From Zhengitettix transpicula (lineage: Eukaryota > Arthropoda > Insecta > Orthoptera > Tetrigidae): 64,000 nucleotides of DNA. Numbering within the stretch: position 1 is the first letter of the stretch; each line of letters begins with the position of its first letter. The notes under the pieces are model-generated. The model was not told where the DNA came from. It was given only the letters and a program-made list of their open reading frames with translations, and did not search any database. Where the stretch lies: assembly GCA_037074705.1 (NCBI GenBank), contig CM073596.1, positions 12,146,501-12,210,500 on the forward strand, in the 5' to 3' direction. The translations under genes and the position numbers were made by a program. This document shows positions 45,891 to 58,250 of the stretch, in pieces.

Positions 45891-46437
45891 GACCGGCGTT
45901 GTTCGTGTACTTATTTATATAAACTCAAAAAAGTATTTAATTGTATACTTAAATATATTCCTTGAGTATTTCAGGATATAATTGTCAAATATCACTCAGT
46001 CTTCATACATTACGAAATATTACATTTATGAAATTGTTAGCTAGACTCACAACTAATATAGCGCGAAAATTAACTTACATTTTCCGCAAGGATGGTAAAG
46101 TAATTCGTATTCTTCTTTATTACCATTCGATGGAGTATTGCTGTATAAAATTATACTTTTTATTTAAAGAAAATATTTCTGCTTTATTTCATTCCTGATA
46201 AAGGAGAATTTCCTTTGTTCGTTGCGTAGTAACGTCTCTCTCTCGCGTGACGTCATTGTCTCTTGGCGCGCAGTAATTTAACATTTAATGATAATGGTTT
46301 TTAATTATAATTCTTTCCACATATATGCTATGGGTTTGTCACCCCCACAGTACCGGTTCTCGATTTTGGCAGAATACGTATACCAATTTTTGTTGCATTC
46401 TGTCCACGCGATAAAATTTGTATAAAGAACAACGTAA

Positions 46438-46468
<31 letters not shown>

Positions 46469-46501
46469 CATACAAATATACACCCTTTTTTATTATATAG
46501 A
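45891..46501 (-). mobile_element. Complete non-autonomous Helitron (H9)
   Basis: On the plus strand it starts CTAGCTGGGTGACCGGCGTT (the reversed 3' end) after an A and ends TATTATATAGA at 46501. Length 611 bp. It closely matches H10 in reverse orientation. It contains TGACGTCA (46248-46255) and a (CATA)n stretch (46437-46464). Confidence 0.9.
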
Positions 46502-46865
46502 AGATTTAACGTCAGTGCTAAATTGTAAAAACTTGACCTGGATTAAAGAAAAAATATATATTAATTGTTATTTTTTATAGTTGTTACATTTCAACCTGCC
46601 TGTAGTTCTTTGTCAGACACAGGTTGTAGACTGTCTAAACTCAGTTAGAATGCAAATATGAGATACAAATATATAAAATCATAGATGTTTCGATTCTCTC
46701 TTAAATATTTTACTTAAAAATCTACGTTATTCCATATATTATATAGGCCTACCATTGCTTCTAATTTGTTATGCCCACTGTCCTCTTTTTATCTACAGCC
46801 TGTGTTTGACTAAGACATACAGGCAGATCGAAACGTAACAACGCTAAGTTTTGTTATAAATAACA
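46502..46865. other. Unassigned stretch
   Basis: AT-rich; no gene, repeat or motif that I can support. Confidence 0.5.
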
Positions 46866-47443
46866 TATTTAGTTTCTAATCGAGGCCAAATTTCATACAA
46901 CTTTTAAGACATGTCGCATGATATTCATGTTACTTATTTTATTTCGTTACTTTTAGTGAATCAGATAATTAATGTTCTACTAAATTTTTCTTGAAAACAA
47001 GTTTGTTTACAAAAAGTGAGCGCTATTCCTGAAATGCAACCCGCGTTACACCTCGATTAATTTTTTTTGTGTGTTTAAACAATGGCAAAAGTTCATTACC
47101 TCGTTATCAGAATCATGACAGCATGTTCCAGAGCCTGTAGCACTAGAACCAGTACGTTAATTCTTTTGGAACAGTTATGGAAGATGAATTATTGATAAAA
47201 ATGAATATTACTATATTTAGTTTCTAATCGAGACCAAATTTCATACAACTATTAAGCGATGTAGCATGATATTCATGTTACTTATTTTCTTTCGTTATTT
47301 TTAGTGAATCAGATAATTAAACGTAAACTAAATTTATCTTAAAAACAAGTTAATAATAAACGATGCTATTCATGTAATCTCCTGTTTACAAAAAGTGAGC
47401 GCTATTTCTGTAATGCAAACCGCGTTACACCTCGATTAAGTTT

Positions 47444-47481
<38 letters not shown>

Positions 47482-47912
47482 TGTAAGCAATAGTAAAAGT
47501 TCATTACCTCGTTAACAGAATGATGACAGCATGTTCCAGAATGAATATTACTATATTTAGTTTCTAATCGAGACCAAATTTCATACAACTATTAAGCGAT
47601 GATATTCATGTTACTTATTTTCTTTCGTTATTTTAAGTGGATCAGATAATTAATGTTCAACTAAACTTTTCTTGAAAAAAAGTTAGTAATAAACGATGCT
47701 TACTGTTTACAAAAAGTGAGCGCTATTTCTGAAATGCAACCCGCGTTACACCTCGACTAATTATTTTTTTTGTATGTGTGTAAACAGTAGCAAAAGTTCA
47801 TTACCCCGTTATCAGAATCACGACAGCATGTTCCAGAGCCTGTAACACTAGAACCAGTACTTTAATTCTTTTGGAAACAGTTATGGAAGATGAATTATTG
47901 ATAAAAATGAAA
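46866..47912. repeat. Satellite-like tandem array, three units of about 345 bp
   Basis: TTTAGTTTCTAATCGAG recurs at about 46868, 47216 and 47556 (periods 348 and 340). Each unit carries GATATTCATGTTACTTATTT, AAAAAGTGAGCGCTAT and CGCGTTACACCTCGA. A (GT)n expansion lies in unit 2 (47451-47479). Unit 2 lacks the GCCTGTAGCACTAGAACCAG segment that ends units 1 and 3. Confidence 0.9.
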
Positions 47913-48103
47913 ATTGTAGAATTCAGAATATCGTAATCAGTATCTAGGACATATAATATTAAAAAACGAATTAGAGGGACTAATGAAAGATTTGTTTTCA
48001 ACTCCTTTACTTACCGGAGACAGTGGAAAATAAATTATAGTAATAGCAATTAATCTCTTACATGGTATTTTCAACTGTTTTTTAGTCAATGGTGATTGTT
48101 AAA

Positions 48104-48706
48104 TCTATATAATAAAAAAGGATGTATATTTGTATGTATGTATGTATTTACGTTGTTCTTTATACAAATTTTATCGCGTGGACAGAAATGCAACAAAAAT
48201 TGGTGTACGTATTCTGCCAAAATCGAGAACCGGTACTGTGGGGGTGACAAACCCATAGCATAAAGGTGGAAAGAATTATAATTAAAAACCATGATCATTA
48301 AATATTAAATTACTGCGCGCCAAGAGACAATGACGTCACGCGAGAGAGAGACGTTACTACGCAACGAACAAAGGAAATATTTCCTTTATTAGGAATGAAA
48401 TAAAGCAGAAATATGTTCTTTAAATAAAAAGTATAATTTTGTACAGCAATACTCCATCGAATGGTAATAAAGAAGAATACTAATTACTTTACCATCCTTG
48501 CGGAAAATGTATATTAATTTTCGCGCTATATTAGTTGTGAGTCTAGCTAACAATTTCATCAATGTAATATTTCGTAATGTATGAAGACTGAGTGACAATT
48601 GACAATTATATCCTGAAATACTCAAGGAATATATTTAAGTATTTAATTAAATACTTTTTCGAGTTTATATAAATAAGTACACGAGCAACGCCGGGCACCC
48701 AGCTAG
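48104..48706 (+). mobile_element. Complete non-autonomous Helitron (H10)
   Basis: Starts TCTATATAATAAAAAAGGAT after A48103 and ends CGGGCACCCAGCTAG before T48707 (603 bp). TGACGTCA lies at 48331-48338. It is the cleanest full-length copy in the window and nearly the same length as H9. Small frames in it are shared with H9 and are not genes. Confidence 0.92.
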
Positions 48707-49540
48707 TTAAATATAAAATGAAAACATAATGTTTAACACGTGACTAGTGATCAACTTTAGAAAGGATGAAAGAATCTGAGCCACACCTGTCTCTTACCGT
48801 CGATGCGTCAAACCCCACAGACTCTTGTGCATTATTTATGACGTCCCACGCTCGGAAACAATTTTCTTCCCTTGCTGGAGTGACATGACAGGCCATGACG
48901 TGTCCTCTTGTCTACCCTGTGCATAACAGAGGAATTCCTAGCCTGTCCCAATCAAGACAATTGTTTGAACAATCGCCTACGACGTGCCACTTGAGGTTTC
49001 CCGCCGTTCCAGCTGAACGTTCACTGCAGGAAATGTTTCCTGAGGAGGACTAGTACAATAAAAAAAAATTTAAGAATAAATTTCCATTCCTTAAAATTAA
49101 AACAATAGCATGGGAGTCGATCAAGCACCACAAGACATCTGAGGTTGAAATGTTGGGAAGAGTTACGTTAAACTGGTTTCAGTAAAATGTGATCGGGTCA
49201 TAATACATTAGAATATTAAAAATGTACGCCGCACAGTTAAGAAATAAATTGTAGGCTATCAAATCGATAGTAGAAATGCTCTCATAATGGGCAGTATTTT
49301 TCATAAAAACAAATTGTTTCAACAAAAACGATAAAAGGGCCCAAAGATATTCCTAAAGAAAGTGTTAAAAATCAAATGATAATACATATATCCATAGACA
49401 TAATACAGTATATTATGAAATTAACAAATTACACCTCATGAATAATTAAAAAAAATGGAGCACAACGTTTCGACCCAATATTAGGATTTCCAACTTTCAT
49501 GACGATGATTCCATACATTATAAATATTATTAATATGTTT
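48707..49540. other. Unassigned stretch
   Basis: 48760-49060 is GC-richer and repeat-free, with GTGCATTATTTATGACG. The rest is AT-rich. No gene recognised. Confidence 0.4.
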
Positions 49541-51150
49541 GGAACCTGTAAATGAAATTTTTACACATTATAAAACAAAAATTTGGCTTCACAAAGTCAT
49601 TTGTATTCCACAGATTTAATTCATGTCTCATTTTTAATTTATTTTGTTATCAGGTCACAAACTTGGCTCGATTTACTTATTTTTAATTGATGGAAATATT
49701 AAATTTAATTGAAATGAAATTCAAATTATTCTGTAAACATTGGCTTATATATCGTTTACTTAACGACAGATAAATATTGATTTTAAAATTATTAATTCAT
49801 TGAAATGCATTATAAATTTTATTACTATGTGTGGAACCTGTAAATGAAATTTTTACACATCTTAAAACCAAAATTTGGCTTCCGAAAGTCATTAAGAGTT
49901 CTTTTTGATTCCACAGATGTAATTAGGGTCTCCTTTTTCATTTTATTTTTTTGATATCAGGTGACAAAGTTGGCTCGATTTTCTTATTTCTATTAGATGG
50001 AAATTTATTATTTAATTGAAATAAAATTCAAATTATGCTGTCAACATTGGCTTATATATCGTGTACTTAACGACACATAACTATTAATTTTAAAATTATA
50101 AATTTATTGAAATGAATTATAAATTTTATTTTTATGTGTGGAACCTGTAAATGAAATTTTTACACATCATAAAACCAAAATTTGGCTTCCCAAAGTCATT
50201 AAAAGTTTTTTTTGGATTCCACAGATGTAACTCAGGTCTGCTTATTCATTTTTTTTGATACATCATAAAACCAAAATTTGGCTTCCCAAAGCCATTAAGA
50301 GTTTTTTTTTGGATTCCACAGATGTAACTCAGGTCTGCTTATTCATTTTTTTTTTGATGTGAGGTCACAAAGATGGCACGAAAATATTTCTTATTCTAAT
50401 TACATAGAAAGTTTTTTATTTTATTGAAATGGTATTTAAATTATTCTGTCTATATTGGCAGATATATCGTTTTCTTAACGACAGATAAATATCAATTTTA
50501 AAATTGAAAATTCATTTAAATGCACCATAAATTTTATTAACATGTTCGGAACATGTAAATATAATTTTTTTAATTCATTAAAACAAAAATAGGCTTGACA
50601 AAGTCATGAAGACGTTTTTTCGTATTCCACAGATTTAATTCAGGTTTCCTCTTTTTCATTTTATTTTTTGTTATGGGGTCAAAACGTTGGCTCGTAACGT
50701 ATTCGATTACTTAATTTTATTATTTGGTAATTAATTTAATGGAAATGAAATTTAATATATTCTGTCTATATTGGCAGATATATCGTTTACTTGACAAACG
50801 ATTAATATCAATTTTAAAATTTAAAACTCATTGAAATGCATTATCTATTCTAATAACGAGTTTGGAACCTGTAAATGAAATTTTTATTCATCATTAAACA
50901 AAAATTTGACTTCACAAAGTCATGAAGAGTTTTTTTTTGAATTCCAAAGATGTAATTAAGGTGTCCTTTTTCATTTTTATTTGTGTTATGACGTCACAAA
51001 GTTGGCTCCACTTTCTTATTTTTAATAGGTTCAAATTTTTCATTTAATTGAAATAAAATTCAAATTATTCGGTCTATATTGGCTGATATATCGTTTACTT
51101 AACGACAGATAAATATTAGTTTTTAAATTGAAAATTTATTGAAATTTTTT
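49541..51150. repeat. Satellite-like tandem array, five units of about 300 bp
   Basis: GGAACCTGTAAATGAAATTT (or close variants) recurs at 49541, 49833, 50140, 50548 and 50864. Each unit has CAAAAATTTGGCTTCACAAA-, TTCCACAGAT- and TATATCGTTTACTTAACGAC-type words. The third interval is 408 bases because about 100 bases are duplicated within it (50162 and 50262 regions). The last unit contains TGACGTCA at 50999-51006. Confidence 0.92.
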
Positions 51151-51309
51151 TTCGAATTAATTTAGTTCAAACGAGTCATGAGGACACATGAATGTTTAAA
51201 TTCACTGAGGAAAATATTAATAATGATTACATTCTCTGGACGACAGAAAAGTGTTTAGGGGCCTTTAAAGGAACTCAATGCAAACACAAAAATTAGTTGT
51301 TTGTTTTTT

Positions 51310-51520
51310 AAACGTTTATAAAATCAACTGTCTTGGAGGAACTATTTTTACGTTTAAAAATTTTAATTAGCCTGTTTCATTAGGAATTTCTAAAATTTAT
51401 ATTTTAAATTTTGAATTTCCCCAACTGTCATTGGTGGAACTATTTTTACTTTTAAAAATTTTAATAAGTCTGTTTCAGTAGGAATTTCTAAAATTTATAT
51501 TTTAAATTCTAAATTTATTA
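51310..51520. repeat. Two-copy tandem repeat, period about 98
   Basis: GGAACTATTTTTACGTTTAA at 51338 and GGAACTATTTTTACTTTTAA at 51436, both followed by TAGGAATTTCTAAAATTTAT. Confidence 0.85.
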
Positions 51521-52844
51521 CTTACGGGAACCTTTACGTGATGACAAGAATTCATTTATGTCTGCTCCATTATATATTTATTGCCGAAGATGTCTTCATT
51601 TACGCGTGTCTCGATTATTTTTTGACTTGAAGTGTGATCCCGGTTTAACCACCCCTGGCAAGATTGCCTCTCTCGTTGTTCTCTACGGGGGCCTCGTCTC
51701 ACCCCTAACCATGGCGAACCGGAACGGAATGCAACCCCTCAGCGTAAATATATACGCTCTCGACTGGAAATTGCGTGTTGAGCGCAGCGGGGGCTTGATG
51801 CGGACCAAATTGCTGTCCTCGGGGGCTGCCCACAAGAACACCCTCCCCCCCCCCCATTTATTATAACTAGAGTTCCTCCCGTCCAGATAAAAGGCGCGTC
51901 ATTATTTCATTCCTAGTCTTCAAAGATCAAGATTTCCCCGGTATAATCAGTTATTTAGAAATTCTCTGTTTATTAAATCTCTCCGCCGTGTTCCGAAAGT
52001 TTATTTGTTATATAATGATGAATAGATTGAAATTTAAAATCCAACGTCATGAAATCTGGTCCACTATCTTATAGTAAATTATCGCTCTACGAAGTCAATA
52101 ACTATATATTTATTTGTCTTAGTTACACAGTACTATTCTTCTTACACACACACACACACACGCAGATTATCAGTAAGTCAATAGCATTCAGAATATGCAA
52201 ATACTCTCGAGGCCACATGAGCCGAGTCAGAGGAAGTGTTTTACGCTTCAGTCAACTAACGTTGTTTATTTTTACGAGTTGTTTTAAAGTCCATAGAGGA
52301 CCGAGGGAACTCTCTGACTCTCCATACAGTGTTTAAAGGCAATATTTTACTGAATTACAATGATCTAATATTAAAAATGTAAAAAAAAATACACATCAGG
52401 ATTATTATATGGGTTATTGATTCTGAAGAGTTTTGATACAATTAAAGTGAACATAAACACAAGATCAGTGTAAAAATAACAAACTTTCAGACATATCATT
52501 AAAGCACGTCACTCACGTTAACTTGGTTTGTGATCGTTGCTAGGTGATGACTGCGGTCGTTGGCGTCGTCTCGAGTATGCTGTCTCCATGACAGCTAAAA
52601 CTCGCTACAGTTTGAAATCTTCATAGCAACTGCTGTGTGCTGTCTTTTCATGCCAAATTTTTCCCTGTAAACAAAATACCCATATTCTGCATCGTTTCAC
52701 TAGGCTACTAACAATAATTCCACGTTTCAATAATTCCATGACTCCAACGTTCTTTTTCCGTGTTAAGTTCGATCATTTCGTCAAAAATATTTAGAGCATT
52801 TTTCGCCTCGCCACAGCGTATTAATTATAGGGACCGACTCACCC
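51521..52844. other. Unassigned, with a GC-rich patch and C11 run
   Basis: 51630-51860 is GC-rich with a 102-codon plus-strand frame (51558-51866) that I do not recognise; it ends in a C11 run (51845-51855). A CA repeat lies at 52145-52161. No other support for genes. Confidence 0.35.
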
Positions 52845-53268
52845 GCGAAGAAGAAGACGGTGTAGAGAGGCTATGTATAGGGCAATCCACATGGTGGCAA
52901 CTTCCCTCTTATAGCATAGGAAAGGGAGTGAAAGGGGGGATGAGGAAAGGTAGAGTAAGGTACAAAAGGTTTTTACTAGGGCCCCCGGGATATGGTTTAA
53001 GGATCCTTTCCAGCAATTCGCCTAAAAGTGATGTAGTAAAATCCCTAGAAAAACCTGCATTAGGTAGGTCGGGCATTTGGTACTTGCCCTACGACCTTCC
53101 AATGGCAGGCAGGGGTTTACTGTACGTTCGCATCTTTCCCCTCGCCGCGCGTTGACCAGTTTAGGAGGTACCTGGCCGACTATTCCAATAAGATTAGCGG
53201 ACAACTCTTACCGTACGTCCAAGGTCTGCGACCCCGGAACATACACCTCTCAAAAGAGGCCGATGAAG
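52845..53268 (-). mobile_element. R retroposon copy 5, TTC-type tail
   Basis: In minus orientation, the body ends in CTTCTTCTTC (GAAGAAGAAG at 52847-52856 on the plus strand) instead of an A tail. It contains TAGGGCAATCCACATGGTGG, GGGCCCCCGGGATATGG and the GGTAGGTCGGGCATTTGGTA block. The 5' part is truncated near 53268. Confidence 0.8.
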
Positions 53269-53280
53269 GACTCACCTGAT

Positions 53281-53625
53281 TTTTTTATTTTATTTTATTT
53301 TTTTAGGGTAACAGGCTACATGAGGGTAATGAGTGGCAACTCCCCTTTAATAGCATAGGAAGGAATCTGAAAGGAGGGATGCGGAAGGATAGAGGAAGGT
53401 AGCCAAGGGTTAACTAGGGCCCCCGGGCTATGGTTTAAGGATCCACCCCGGCAATTCGCCTAAAAGTGATGCAGGGAAATCCCTAGAAAAACCTGCACCA
53501 GGTAGGTCGAGCATTTGGTACTTGTCCCACACCCTTCCGATAACGGGAGAGGGGTTAGCTGTGGGGTCGCAGCTTTCCCCTCTCCGTGCCTTGACCAGTT
53601 TCGGAGGCAGCTGGCCGACTACAAC
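53281..53625 (-). mobile_element. R retroposon copy 6, A-type tail, 5'-truncated
   Basis: The T-rich run on the plus strand (53281-53306) is the A tail in the element's sense. GGTAACAGGCTACATGAGGG and the standard body follow, up to GGAGGCAGCTGGCCGACTA, where it stops. It lies about 12 bases from copy 5 in the same orientation. Confidence 0.8.
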
Positions 53626-54035
53626 GTCCTTTTTTACTGAACCTTTTACCTAGCTAAATCGCGTGAAAATTAAAAAATTACTTATATTCGTAAAAGCTGT
53701 CATTAAGGAAATAATAATTTTTGACGCCAAGGTTTCAAATATCAAGACATTCTTTACGTAGGATTATCAAACACCTCAAGCAACTCAAAATCCTATTACT
53801 TTTGTCTATTAAAAAGAGAAGAAATTCTGAGTTTTCAAATGAATTCAATGTACCGTTTGTTTATTAGGCAGTTAATTGCGAGATAAATTGATTTTATTCC
53901 GCTGTATTGTCAACATACTTCGAAATGGGAATGGCTAAACTGTTTTTTAAAAATGACACAATATATGATTGAGTTAATTTTCTCGACTGATATTATTGGC
54001 TTTTATTTCAGAGATTAATAAGAATCTAAAAATAA
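53626..54035. other. Unassigned AT-rich stretch
   Basis: No gene or repeat that I can support. Confidence 0.5.
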
Positions 54036-54232
54036 TACGTAATATTTGTTAATCATACTTTTAATAGATTTAATCTTAAAAGTGCTGTTGAAATTCTTGA
54101 AAAAAAATTGTACATCATTAAAATTTCACATATTTGACTGTGATGTTTATTTATATATCTCCAACATCTTTCGGCATAGGAGGGGAGCACGCTTAGGGGT
54201 GGGGGTGGAGTCCCTTACATAAAAATAACACA
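54036..54232 (+). repeat. 200-bp dispersed repeat shared with Helitron H11
   Basis: TAATATTTGTTAATCATA, AAAAGTGCTG and GGCATAGGAGGGGAGCACGC followed by TTAGGGGTGGGGGTGGAGTC occur in the same order at 58756-58955, inside the Helitron at 58251. Confidence 0.9.
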
Positions 54233-55126
54233 AAAAGCAAACGATCATCAATATTGGTACTGGAATACTTATAATCACGTGGAGTTTTGACAATTGAATT
54301 AATTGAATGTATAAATAGGGTACTTCCGTGCAGTTTTTTAAATAAAGATATTCCTATAGGGTTAAAAGTGTACTTTTAAATTAGCCCTTTAAGAATATAT
54401 AAGCTCTGAATTCGCATGACTAGAAATACCGAGGTTATTATCATGCTCCAACTGGCGAAGTTCGAGTTTTCCAAGGAACTGTCCTTGCTCTTAGGCGCGA
54501 CGACTGTTTCTATTCCAATTTGAGGCTCGACTGGAGACCGTTTATCCAGCCACTTTGATGACGAGAAGTTATTATTAATATTGGCGGAGTAAATATTTGG
54601 AAGCAACCGAGCGGTGCATTATGAAGCTGAGAGGAGGGTACGGAAGAGGGAGTAGCAATTCCGCAAATAAGAGCTAAATTTACTTTGAGTTAGCGAGTTC
54701 GTCAGAGCGTGACACATAATTAATATTTAAAGGCGTGATGCCAATTTCGCAGCGGCTCTGTCACCGTGAATAAGCGCCCGGCGCCGTGGGTAGTCGCAGA
54801 AAGGTCAACAGGCGCAGCAGCAGGGTGGTGGCTTTTAATATGGGGGTTTGAACGTTGTTGACATTGCTGCTGAAACTTTCGTCTGTGATAGAGGGAATTA
54901 TTGCAGGGCGAACAGGTGCGAATAGACTGAATTTTGTAGGTTTATGCCTGTAACGAGTGCTCAGACACTTCCTACTTCCATTCTCTGATATTTTTATGGG
55001 GGAAGAAAAATTCGATAACATTTTTACCGAGGTTTGAAGCCACATTGGTATTTCGATGTATTCTCTGACATATTGGTAAAAGTTTTTAATCAAAGTTTCA
55101 TCGATTTATCAAGCTCGAGCAATATG
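54233..55126. other. Unassigned; GC-richer patch with minus-strand frames
   Basis: 54376-54606 and 54761-55093 hold minus-strand frames of 76 and 110 codons. I recognise no family. 54460-54800 is repeat-free and could be host-unique. Confidence 0.35.
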
Positions 55127-55919
55127 AAGTACTCACGGACCGACTAGTACTTATTTTTATTATTTTTTCATGATTTGATATTTACTTCATGGTCCTTTGT
55201 TGTGATGCGTTAGCAAATTCAGATACACTTGGTGTTTCAGTGGCATTGTGGAGAGTCGTCCAGCGATCAACAGCGCCGCAACTCAGCGGGAAGAACGTTT
55301 CCTTTATTAAATAGCCTGTTTTTTAAAACAGTAATTAATTTATTATCTATAAGATTTTGTCGTTGTGACGAAACGTATATGAAACGATGGGGGGCAAGTT
55401 GTTGGTGGTAAATTTCTGGTGACCGTCTTTTCTCCGTCATCAAGACAGAACTGCTCGCGGTCCCTCCACGATTACAACTACAAGTGTTTTTGTCTCGCTT
55501 CGAGTAAAATTTCATATAATGCCGCTTCACCCAAGAAAGAGCAATAATTCTTCGTTCGTGGATGAAATCTCGACCTATCTGGAACGTCCAGCTCAATCCC
55601 AACATCCAACGACGTTTCTCCTTTTACTGAAACAGATCTACTCTTCTTGGATGGAGCAATCAATGTGACGAAACATCCTGCCATAATCGTTGTAATTGGA
55701 ATATTCTTGACAGAGCATAAATTTGTTTTGTAAAATAGTTGAGTCAACCTGGTCATGTCGGTCAAATTCTATGAAATGCTTAAATGGTTTTAGCCTTTCA
55801 TAGAAAACAGCTTCAGCAACAGAGGGATAACGCAAAGGTGACGGAATCTAAGGAAAGTAATAATTGAGCGGAACCTCTCGTCGCCAATATGTGTTTCGGG
55901 GATGGTGTTCAAGCCCTAT
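55127..55919 (-). repeat. 0.9-kb tandem array, unit A (internally deleted)
   Basis: Starts GAAGTACTCACGGACCGACT. Relative to units B and C it lacks about 115 bases (after ACGAAACGTATATGA, near 55383) that include TTTCTAAACAACGATATTTA. Minus-strand frames (55638-55835, 55478-55765, 55267-55605) cover most of the unit in overlapping frames. Confidence 0.9.
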
Positions 55920-56828
55920 AAAGTACTCACGGACCGACTAGTACTTGTTTATATAATTTTTCGTGATTTGTTATTTACTTCAGTGTCATTTGTTGAGATA
56001 CGTTAGCAAATTCAGATACACTTGGTGTTTCAGTGACGTTTTGGCATCGTGGAGAGTCGTCCAGCGATCTACAGCGCCGCAACTTAGCGTTTCTTTTATT
56101 AAATTGCCGGTTTTTTAAAACATTAGTTAGTTTATTATCTATAAGATTTTGTCGTTGTGACGAAACATATATGATGGTTTCTAAACAACGATATTTACAT
56201 GCATGGTATTATCGTTTTGATAAACCTTGAATATAATTTGTCCTTAGTTGGTTAAATTCACGGGGCTTTCCCTTTTACGTCGTCTTAATATTTTCGGTGA
56301 GGGGCAATTTGTGGGTGGTAAATTTCTGGTGACCGTCTTTTCTTCGTCTTCAAGACAGAACTGCTCGCGGTCCCTCCACGATTACAACTGCAAGTGTTTT
56401 TGTCTCGCTTCGAGTGAAATTTAATATAATGCCGCTTCACCCAAGAAAGAGCAATAATTCTTTGTTCGTGGATGAAATCTCGACCTTTCTGGAACGTCCA
56501 GCTCAATCCCATCATCCAACGATATTTCTCCTTTTACTGAAACAGATCTACTCTTCTTGGATGGAGCAATCAATGTGACGAAAAATCCTGCCATAATTGT
56601 TGTAATTGGAATATTCTTGACTGGACATAATTTGTTTTGTAAAATACTTGATTCAACCGTGTCATGTCGGTCAATTTCTAAGAAACGCTTAAATGGTTTT
56701 GGCCTTTCATAGAAAACAGCTTCAGCAACACGGGGATAACGCAAAGGTCACTGAATCTAAGGAACGTAAAAATTGAGCGCAACCTCTCGTCGCCAATATG
56801 TGTTTCGGGGATGGTGTTACAGCTCTAT
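55920..56828 (-). repeat. 0.9-kb tandem array, unit B
   Basis: About 909 bp, starting AAGTACTCACGGACCGACTA. On the minus strand each unit begins with ATTGGCGACGAGAGGTTCC, resembling the leader just after a gypsy-type 5' LTR. A coding-like stretch follows (RYPRVAEAVFYERPKPFKRF, and FHPRTKNYCSFLGEAALY). A one-base deletion here shifts the reading frame relative to units A and C. The tandem gag-leader interpretation is inference; no pol is present. Confidence 0.85.
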
Positions 56829-57735
56829 GAAGTACACACGGACCGACTAGTACTTGTTTATATAATTTTTCGTGATTTGTTATTTACTTCAGTGTCATTT
56901 GTTGAGATACGTAAGCAAATTCAGATACACTTGGTGTTTAAGTGACGTTTTGGCATCGTGGAGAGTCGTCCGGCGATCTACAGCGCCGCAACTTAGCGTT
57001 TCTTTTATTAAATTGCCGGTTTTTTAAAACATTAGTTAGTTTATTATCTATAAGATTTTGTCGTTGTGACAAAACATATATGATGGTTTCTAAACAACGA
57101 TATTTACATGTATGGTATTATCGTTTTGATAAACCTTGAATATAATTTGTCCTTAGTTGGTTAAATTCACGGGGCTTTCCCTTTTACGTCGTCTTAATAT
57201 TTTCGGTGAATGGCAATTTGTGTTTGGTAAATTTCTGGTGACCGTCTTTTCTCCGTCATCAAGACAGAACTGCTCGCGGTCCCTCCACGATTACAACTGC
57301 AAGTGTTTTTGTCTCGCTTCGAGTGAAATTTAATATAATGCCGCTTCACCCAAGAAAGAGCAATTAGTCTTCGTTCGTGGATGAAATCTCGACCTTTCTG
57401 GAACGTCCAGCTCAATCCCATCATCCAACGACGTTTCTCCTTTTACTGAAACAGATCTACTCTTCTTGGATGGAGCAATCAATGTGACGAAACACCTTGC
57501 CACAATCGTTGTAATTGGAATATTCTTGACAGAGCATCAATTTGTTTTGTAAAATACTTGATTCAACATGGTCATGTCGGTAAATTTCTAAGAAATGCTT
57601 AAATGATTTTAGCCTTTCATAGAAAACAGCTTCAGCAACACGGGGATAACGCAAAGGTCACGGAATCTAAGGAACGTAATAATTGAGCGGAACCTCTCGT
57701 CGCCAATATGTGTGTTTCGGGGATGGTCTTACCTT
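56829..57735 (-). repeat. 0.9-kb tandem array, unit C
   Basis: About 907 bp and about 95 percent like unit B by eye. It ends GTGTTTCGGGGATGGTCTTA. The frame MRYPRVAEAVFYERLKSFKH (57457-57654, 65 codons) ends at the same stop as its unit-A counterpart. Confidence 0.85.
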
Positions 57736-58250
57736 TGTCGGCGAAACCTCGCCAGGCCCGACTGATGAATAATGTATGCCAATCCTCGGGTCACGAGACA
57801 CCGCCAAAGTGATCCAAACGGAACGATTCACCGTCAGCGTTATTTGTCAGTGTTTCTTGCGAGGTTCCTTGGAAAGAATAGCCATCGCCTTGCGGCTCAT
57901 TGCGTACCTGCCCGTGAATTAGTCACACCACCTGTCATTCCGTATGACGCTGACCTAGCTAACAAAATCTCGCGAAGATGTCCAAAGAGCGGCTGTGAAG
58001 ACAACGAAAACATGACTCGCTCTCCAGCTTCACAGAAAAGTATATTAAACAGCTCCGAGTATCAAGTGGAAGTCCTCAGTTGGATTCCCGGTCCGGTCCG
58101 GTCCAGATTTTCCATCCTGTTTCTTTTAATGACATTTATAATTTTGAGAGTGATAATTATATTAATTAATCCCTGACTTCAGGTTTAAAATACTAAAAAG
58201 ATCTGTGAATTAATAAAAATGCAGGAAAATTTCACATTATTTTTAATTAA
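57736..58250. other. Unassigned, with a 134-codon frame
   Basis: A plus-strand frame (57772-58176, 134 codons) is hydrophilic for about 110 residues and ends in a hydrophobic stretch (FSILFLLMTFIILRVIIILI) that could be one membrane segment. I do not recognise it. AT-rich composition alone could give such a tail. Confidence 0.3.

Noticed and set aside
45962..46198. 78-codon frame repeated at 48389-48625 with high identity
   Set aside because: Both are the same stretch of the Helitron family in opposite orientations. Identity reflects recent Helitron copies, not coding.
50999..51006. TGACGTCA outside the Helitrons as part of the same pattern
   Set aside because: It lies in a tandem array whose other units lack it, so it is probably a chance match.
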